Below are positions 24,699 through 27,698 of a stretch of 27,698 nucleotides of DNA, piece after piece. Under the pieces are notes generated by a model, which did no database searches, had not been told where the DNA came from, and was given only the letters and a program-made list of their open reading frames with translations. Origin of the DNA: an uncultured Eubacteriales bacterium (GTDB lineage: Bacteria; Bacillota; Clostridia; Oscillospirales; CAG-272); the NCBI GenBank assembly GCA_934365155.1, contig CAKRMZ010000020.1, forward strand, positions 1-27,698, written 5' to 3'. Position 1 is the first letter of the stretch. Each line of letters starts with the position of its first letter. Both the position numbers and the translations under genes were made by a program.

Positions 24699-24740
24699 AA
24701 AATAAATAACATATGTAATGCTACATATGTTATTTATTTT
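24699..24740. repeat. Perfect 19-bp inverted repeat at the ABC operon transcription start
   Basis: The arms 24699-24717 and 24722-24740 are perfectly complementary around ATGC. Each arm carries the palindrome ACATATGT (24709-24716 and 24723-24730). The position over the start site fits a repressor operator or a 5'-terminal mRNA hairpin. The stem is AT-rich, which argues against its being the spoIIID terminator. No regulator gene lies beside it. Confidence 0.8.
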
Positions 24741-24818
24741 GCTTGCCGTAATTTTGCAAAACCAATATGGCCTAAGTTGTTATAAAATACCAGAATTACA
24801 AAAATTGACGGAGGATTT

Positions 24819-25547
24819 ATGGAAGCGATTAAAACTGTGCAGTTGACAAAAAAGTATAAATCAGTAACCGCAGTCGATCATCTGAATTTATGCGTCCGCG
24901 AGGGTGAATTGTTCTCTTTGCTCGGTGTGAACGGCGCCGGGAAAACAACAACCATAAAAATGCTATCCTGCCTCACAAAACCGACGAGCGGAACGGCTGA
25001 ACTGCTCGGTGACAGCATTATATCCGCTCCTTTAAAGGTGAAAGAAAATATCAGTGTATCACCGCAGGAAACGGCAATCGCACCGAATCTAACGGTAAAG
25101 GAAAATTTAGAATTAATGTGCGGTTTGCATAATTTTTCAAAGGACAAGCAAAAAATGAAAATCGCCGAGCTCACCGATCAATTGAGTCTTGCATCCGTTT
25201 TCACAAAAAAAGCCGGGAAGCTTTCCGGCGGTTGGCAACGCAGACTGAGTATTGCGATGGCCTTGGCAAGCAATCCAAAAATTCTATTTCTTGATGAACC
25301 GACTTTAGGTCTGGATGTTCTTGCAAGAAATGACTTGTGGGATACCATCCGTGCGCTTAAAGGAAAAATTACGATTATACTGACCACACACTATTTGGCA
25401 GAAGCCGAAGCGCTTTCAGACCGTGTCGGTATTATGAAAGACGGCACACTGCTTGCGCTCGGAACAGTCGATGAGTTAAAGGCAATGGCCGGAACACAGC
25501 AGTTTGAAGATGCTTTTGTGGCAATTATAAAGGGGATTGTAAAATGA
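24819..25547 (+). CDS. ABC transporter ATP-binding protein (ABC-2 exporter type)
   Basis: The 242-aa ATPase subunit powers the permease encoded next to it. Motifs seen are Walker A GVNGAGKT (36-43), the signature LSGGWQRRLS (135-144), Walker B ILFLDEP (155-161) and the H-loop in TTHYLAEAEALSDRVG (~192-207). The sequence resembles the NatA/DrrA/CcmA-like ATPases of ABC-2 exporters for drugs, lipids or polysaccharides; the substrate cannot be deduced. A GGAGG lies 6-7 nt before the ATG at 24819. The stop overlaps the permease start (ATGA), so translation is coupled. Transcription comes from the strong promoter at 24664-24692 through the 19-bp hairpin. Confidence 0.95.
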   Translation: MEAIKTVQLTKKYKSVTAVDHLNLCVREGELFSLLGVNGAGKTTTIKMLSCLTKPTSGTAELLGDSIISAPLKVKENISVSPQETAIAPNLTVKENLELMCGLHNFSKDKQKMKIAELTDQLSLASVFTKKAGKLSGGWQRRLSIAMALASNPKILFLDEPTLGLDVLARNDLWDTIRALKGKITIILTTHYLAEAEALSDRVGIMKDGTLLALGTVDELKAMAGTQQFEDAFVAIIKGIVK

Positions 25548-26275
25548 AATTTTGGACTTTTTCAAAAAGAACGGAAAAAGAAATACTGCGCGATCCTTTA
25601 AACATCGCTTTCGGACTGGGGTTCCCGCTTGTTTTGATATTTCTCCTCTCGGCAATTCAAGCCAATGTTCCCGTAAGTTTATTTGCCATTGAAAACCTTG
25701 TTCCCGGAATCACGGTATTTGGGCTTTCCTTTATGACCCTCTTTTCTGCTACGCTGATTTCCAAGGACAGAGAAAGCGCTTTATTGCAAAGACTTTATAC
25801 TACCCCGCTTAAGGCGACCGATTATATTTTCGGATATGCTCTTCCCATTTTGCCCATTGCCATATTGCAATGTATCATTTGTTATATTGCCGCACTGTTT
25901 TTAGGATTAAAGATAACAATAACCATTGTATACGCCGTGCTGTTTATTATTCCCATATCTTTATTTTTTATAGCTTTAGGACTTCTTTTCGGCAGTGTCC
26001 TCGGCGTAAAGCAGGTCGGCGGAATTTGCGGAGCGCTGCTCACGAATCTTACTGCGTGGTTATCCGGCACATGGTTTGATCTTGATTTAGTAGGGGATGT
26101 ATTTAAAAAAATTGCAGATGTTCTTCCCTTTTCTCATGCGGTAGAATTAGAGCGCGCGGTACTTAGCGGTAAATATAACGCTATTTTCCCGCATCTTTGG
26201 TGGATATTGGGATACATGCTTATAACGGTTATCCTTGCCGTATTATTTTTTGTAAGGCAAATGAAAGAGCAATAA
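25544..26275 (+). CDS. ABC-2 type transporter permease
   Basis: The 243-aa membrane subunit partners the ATPase encoded just upstream, with a 4-bp ATGA overlap. It has an N-terminal cytoplasmic KRTEKEILRDPLN segment typical of ABC-2 permeases, then about six membrane segments (roughly 25-41, 55-75, 100-130, 132-155, 160-175 and 220-240). A KDRESALLQRLYTTPL segment, the conserved cytoplasmic loop of the family, lies between TM2 and TM3. Near the C-terminus, DVLPFSHAVELERAVL is also a family feature. The substrate is unknown. A bidirectional terminator (26282-26320) follows. Confidence 0.93.
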   Translation: MKFWTFSKRTEKEILRDPLNIAFGLGFPLVLIFLLSAIQANVPVSLFAIENLVPGITVFGLSFMTLFSATLISKDRESALLQRLYTTPLKATDYIFGYALPILPIAILQCIICYIAALFLGLKITITIVYAVLFIIPISLFFIALGLLFGSVLGVKQVGGICGALLTNLTAWLSGTWFDLDLVGDVFKKIADVLPFSHAVELERAVLSGKYNAIFPHLWWILGYMLITVILAVLFFVRQMKEQ

Positions 26276-26281
26276 TCAGCA

Positions 26282-26320
26282 AAACAAAAACAGAGTGTTT
26301 TATACACTCGGTTTTTGTTT
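26282..26320. terminator. Bidirectional terminator between the ABC permease and dut
   Basis: AAAAACAGAGTGT and ACACTCGGTTTTT form a stem with one A-G mismatch and a 5-nt loop (26299-26303). T-rich sequence flanks it on both strands. It lies between two convergent genes and can serve both. Confidence 0.8.
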
Positions 26321-26346
26321 ATTATGCAAAGCGGTGAAAAAACACA

Positions 26347-26799
26347 TCATTTTTTTCCGGTAGAACCGAATCCGCCGTCGCCGCGCAAAGTGTCCTCCAA
26401 ATCGTCCGCCTCTGCAAAGCTAACTCTTAAATACGGCGCGATTACAAGCTGAGCAATTCGTTCATGATCTTCGATTTTTTGTTCCGCAGATGAATGGTTA
26501 TGCAAAGCCACCATAATTTCTCCGCGATAATCGCTGTCAATGACGCCGACCTTATTCGCCGGAGCCAGAGAGCGTTTGCAGGCAATGCCGCTGCGTGCAT
26601 AAATAAAACCTGCATATCCAGACGGAATTTCCATTGCGATTCCGGTATGTACGAATTTTGTTTCTCCGGGTGCAAAAGTTAAGACTTCGCCGTCTGTGCA
26701 GGCATATAAATCCGCACCTGCCGCACACAAAGACCCATAGGTCGGCAAAACAGCGCCTGCGTTTAATTTTTTCACTTTGACCGTATTATTAGAATTCAT
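26347..26799 (-). CDS. dut: dUTP diphosphatase (dUTPase)
   Basis: The trimeric dUTPase hydrolyses dUTP to dUMP and pyrophosphate, keeping uracil out of DNA and feeding thymidylate synthesis. All five motifs are present in the 150-aa product: AGADLYA (27-33), YARSGIA (~69), NKVGVIDSDYRGEI (~82-95, with the catalytic Asp), HERIAQLVI (~112), and the C-terminal RGDGGFGSTG that closes over the active site. The ribosome binding site AAAGGA lies about 12 nt before the ATG. The gene follows nrdG by 15 bp, so both are probably on one transcript, which makes functional sense for dNTP supply. Confidence 0.97.
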   Translation of the reverse strand: MNSNNTVKVKKLNAGAVLPTYGSLCAAGADLYACTDGEVLTFAPGETKFVHTGIAMEIPSGYAGFIYARSGIACKRSLAPANKVGVIDSDYRGEIMVALHNHSSAEQKIEDHERIAQLVIAPYLRVSFAEADDLEDTLRGDGGFGSTGKK

Positions 26800-26814
26800 T
26801 TTGTAATTTTCCTT

Positions 26815-27360
26815 TCATTTTTGACCGAATGACGCGCGCTTCCAAACGCCGTCAAGCAATACCGGTTTTCGGGATTCCAGCGAACGTTTTGCATCCAAAA
26901 TACGCTGGTTGGATGAGCCGCGAAAGAGCAAAGACAAATCTTTTTTTGCTTCAATAAAACGTCCGTCTACTAAAACATCTATACACGGCAACAAGCGTTC
27001 CGCCAATTGCTCCCCGGCTTTCCCTTCAAAAATTTCTTCCATGGTAAACCCGGTATAGCACCAAATACTCTTGTGCGGGTACCGCTCGCGAAACAACTTG
27101 GCAAGACGAATTATTTCATCCCGGTTTTCCGGTTCTAAGGGCTCTCCGCCCAGTAATGACAATCCTGTAATATAATCATGATTTGCGGCATTTAATATTT
27201 CTTCGGCTGTGCTTTCGGTAAAGAGCTGTCCGTAATTAAAATCCCAGGTATCAGAATTGAAGCAGTTCTGACATCGGTGACGGCATCCGCTGACAAATAA
27301 TGAAACCCGCACCCCGGGGCCATTAGCAATATCATGTTTTTTTATAGCTCCATAATTCAT
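26815..27360 (-). CDS. nrdG: Anaerobic ribonucleotide reductase activating protein
   Basis: NrdG is the radical SAM enzyme that generates the glycyl radical on NrdD. The 181-aa product has the CX3CX2C motif for the SAM-binding [4Fe-4S] cluster (C26, C30, C33 in SGCRHRCQNCFN). It begins MNYGAIKKHDIANGPGVRVS, the usual N-terminus, and carries GLSLLGGEPLEPEN with the GGEP SAM-binding motif (~71-78). Two in-frame ATGs lie close together; I use the first (27360), preceded by AAGGA at about 11 nt. The gene lies downstream of nrdD but across a strong terminator (27402-27434), and it precedes dut. Confidence 0.95.
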   Translation of the reverse strand: MNYGAIKKHDIANGPGVRVSLFVSGCRHRCQNCFNSDTWDFNYGQLFTESTAEEILNAANHDYITGLSLLGGEPLEPENRDEIIRLAKLFRERYPHKSIWCYTGFTMEEIFEGKAGEQLAERLLPCIDVLVDGRFIEAKKDLSLLFRGSSNQRILDAKRSLESRKPVLLDGVWKRASFGQK

Positions 27361-27401
27361 TTTGCTTGTTTCCTTATCGGATTTTAATAATAGACTTCTT
27401 T

Positions 27402-27434
27402 AAAAAACGGACACACAACGATGTCCGTTTTTTT
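27402..27434. terminator. Terminator between nrdD and nrdG
   Basis: AAAAAACGGACA (27402-27413) and TGTCCGTTTTTT (27422-27433) form a perfect 12-bp stem with an 8-nt loop, giving T-runs on both strands. On the minus strand it directly follows the nrdD stop codon and precedes nrdG by about 40 bp. Confidence 0.88.
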
Positions 27435-27440
27435 GAAAAC

Positions 27441-27698
27441 TTAAAGATGCAAAACCCGTTCTTTAATCTCCTGTGTTCTTCCCTGATTCCAGAACTGTGT
27501 GCCGATATATCCGCAAGTACGTCTGGCAACATTCATTTTTGCTTGGTCCGTATTGCCGCAGTTCGGACAGCGCCAAATCAATTTGCCGTCTTTATCCTCG
27601 CAAATTTCAATCTCGCCGTCGTATCCGCAAACTTGACAATAGTCACTCTTTGTATTTAACTCCGCATACATAATGTGGTCATAAATAAATTGCATGAC
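27441..27698 (-). CDS. nrdD: Anaerobic ribonucleoside-triphosphate reductase, C-terminal end (5' part outside window)
   Basis: Only the last 85 codons are visible; the frame is open at the window edge, so the Met near 27695 is internal. NrdD is the class III ribonucleotide reductase that makes dNTPs without oxygen by a glycyl radical. The fragment shows the C-terminal zinc ribbon (CQVCG ... CPNCG) and the glycyl radical loop RRTCGYIG, followed by the usual short tail with QEIKERV. Together with nrdG immediately downstream, this makes the identification firm. Confidence 0.96.
   Translation of the reverse strand, partial: VMQFIYDHIMYAELNTKSDYCQVCGYDGEIEICEDKDGKLIWRCPNCGNTDQAKMNVARRTCGYIGTQFWNQGRTQEIKERVLHL

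Noticed and set aside
24819..26275. The ABC transporter as an exporter for the cyclic glucan
   Set aside because: It is an ABC-2 two-gene system far from the synthase gene, while known glucan exporters (NdvA) are fused ATPase-membrane proteins; nothing links the two.
1..27698. A defence island, prophage or CRISPR locus
   Set aside because: No integrase, transposase, toxin-antitoxin pair, restriction gene, cas gene or regularly spaced repeat was seen; AddAB is a standard repair enzyme and is not evidence of a new defence system.

Overview
The window is about 27.7 kb of AT-rich chromosomal DNA from an anaerobic, endospore-forming member of the Clostridia (Bacillota). The reasons are: spoIIID and a YlmC/YmxH-type gene, both restricted to endospore formers; AddAB instead of RecBCD; class III (anaerobic) ribonucleotide reductase genes; and AGGAGG-type ribosome binding sites with textbook TTGACA/TATAAT promoters. 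I cannot name the genus. No rRNA, tRNA, CRISPR array, transposase or prophage gene was seen, and no gene-free stretch exceeds 300 bases. It reads as core chromosome, not an accessory island.

Layout. 1-561 (+): the 3' end of an adenine deaminase gene. 784-2498 (-): rpsB-tsf, behind a strong promoter and a leader of about 150 nt with alternative base pairing. 2783-3085 (-): a small YlmC/YmxH sporulation gene with a sigma-E-like promoter. 3167-10804 (-): a giant (about 2545 aa) membrane cyclic beta-glucan synthase (GT84, glycoamylase-like cyclisation domain, GH94). 10899-13217 (-): comEC, with a decayed metallo-beta-lactamase metal site. 13343-14227 (+): a sugar-phosphate nucleotidyltransferase. 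14374-15414 (-): a ROK-family repressor without the ROK zinc motif. 15501-24112 (-): a queG-like gene, an uncharacterised membrane protein, addB and addA, tightly packed or overlapping and read from one promoter. 24293-24613 (+): spoIIID, divergent from that operon. 24819-26275 (+): a two-gene ABC-2 exporter whose transcript should begin with a perfect 19-bp hairpin. 26347-27698 (-): nrdD (3' end), a terminator, nrdG and dut, a deoxynucleotide supply group.

Functional reading. Most genes are housekeeping: translation (rpsB, tsf), tRNA modification (queG), recombination and repair (addAB), dNTP synthesis and sanitation (nrdD, nrdG, dut) and purine salvage (adeC). The less ordinary parts are the glucan synthase, the ComEC with an apparently dead nuclease-like domain, the unknown membrane protein coupled to queG and addB, and several regulatory structures: two sigma-E-like promoters, the rpsB leader, and the hairpin at the ABC transporter start. 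I see no convincing new defence or mobile system. The best candidates for something undescribed are the coiled-coil membrane protein at 22558-23256, the perfect inverted repeat at 24699-24740, and the alternative pairing in the rpsB leader.
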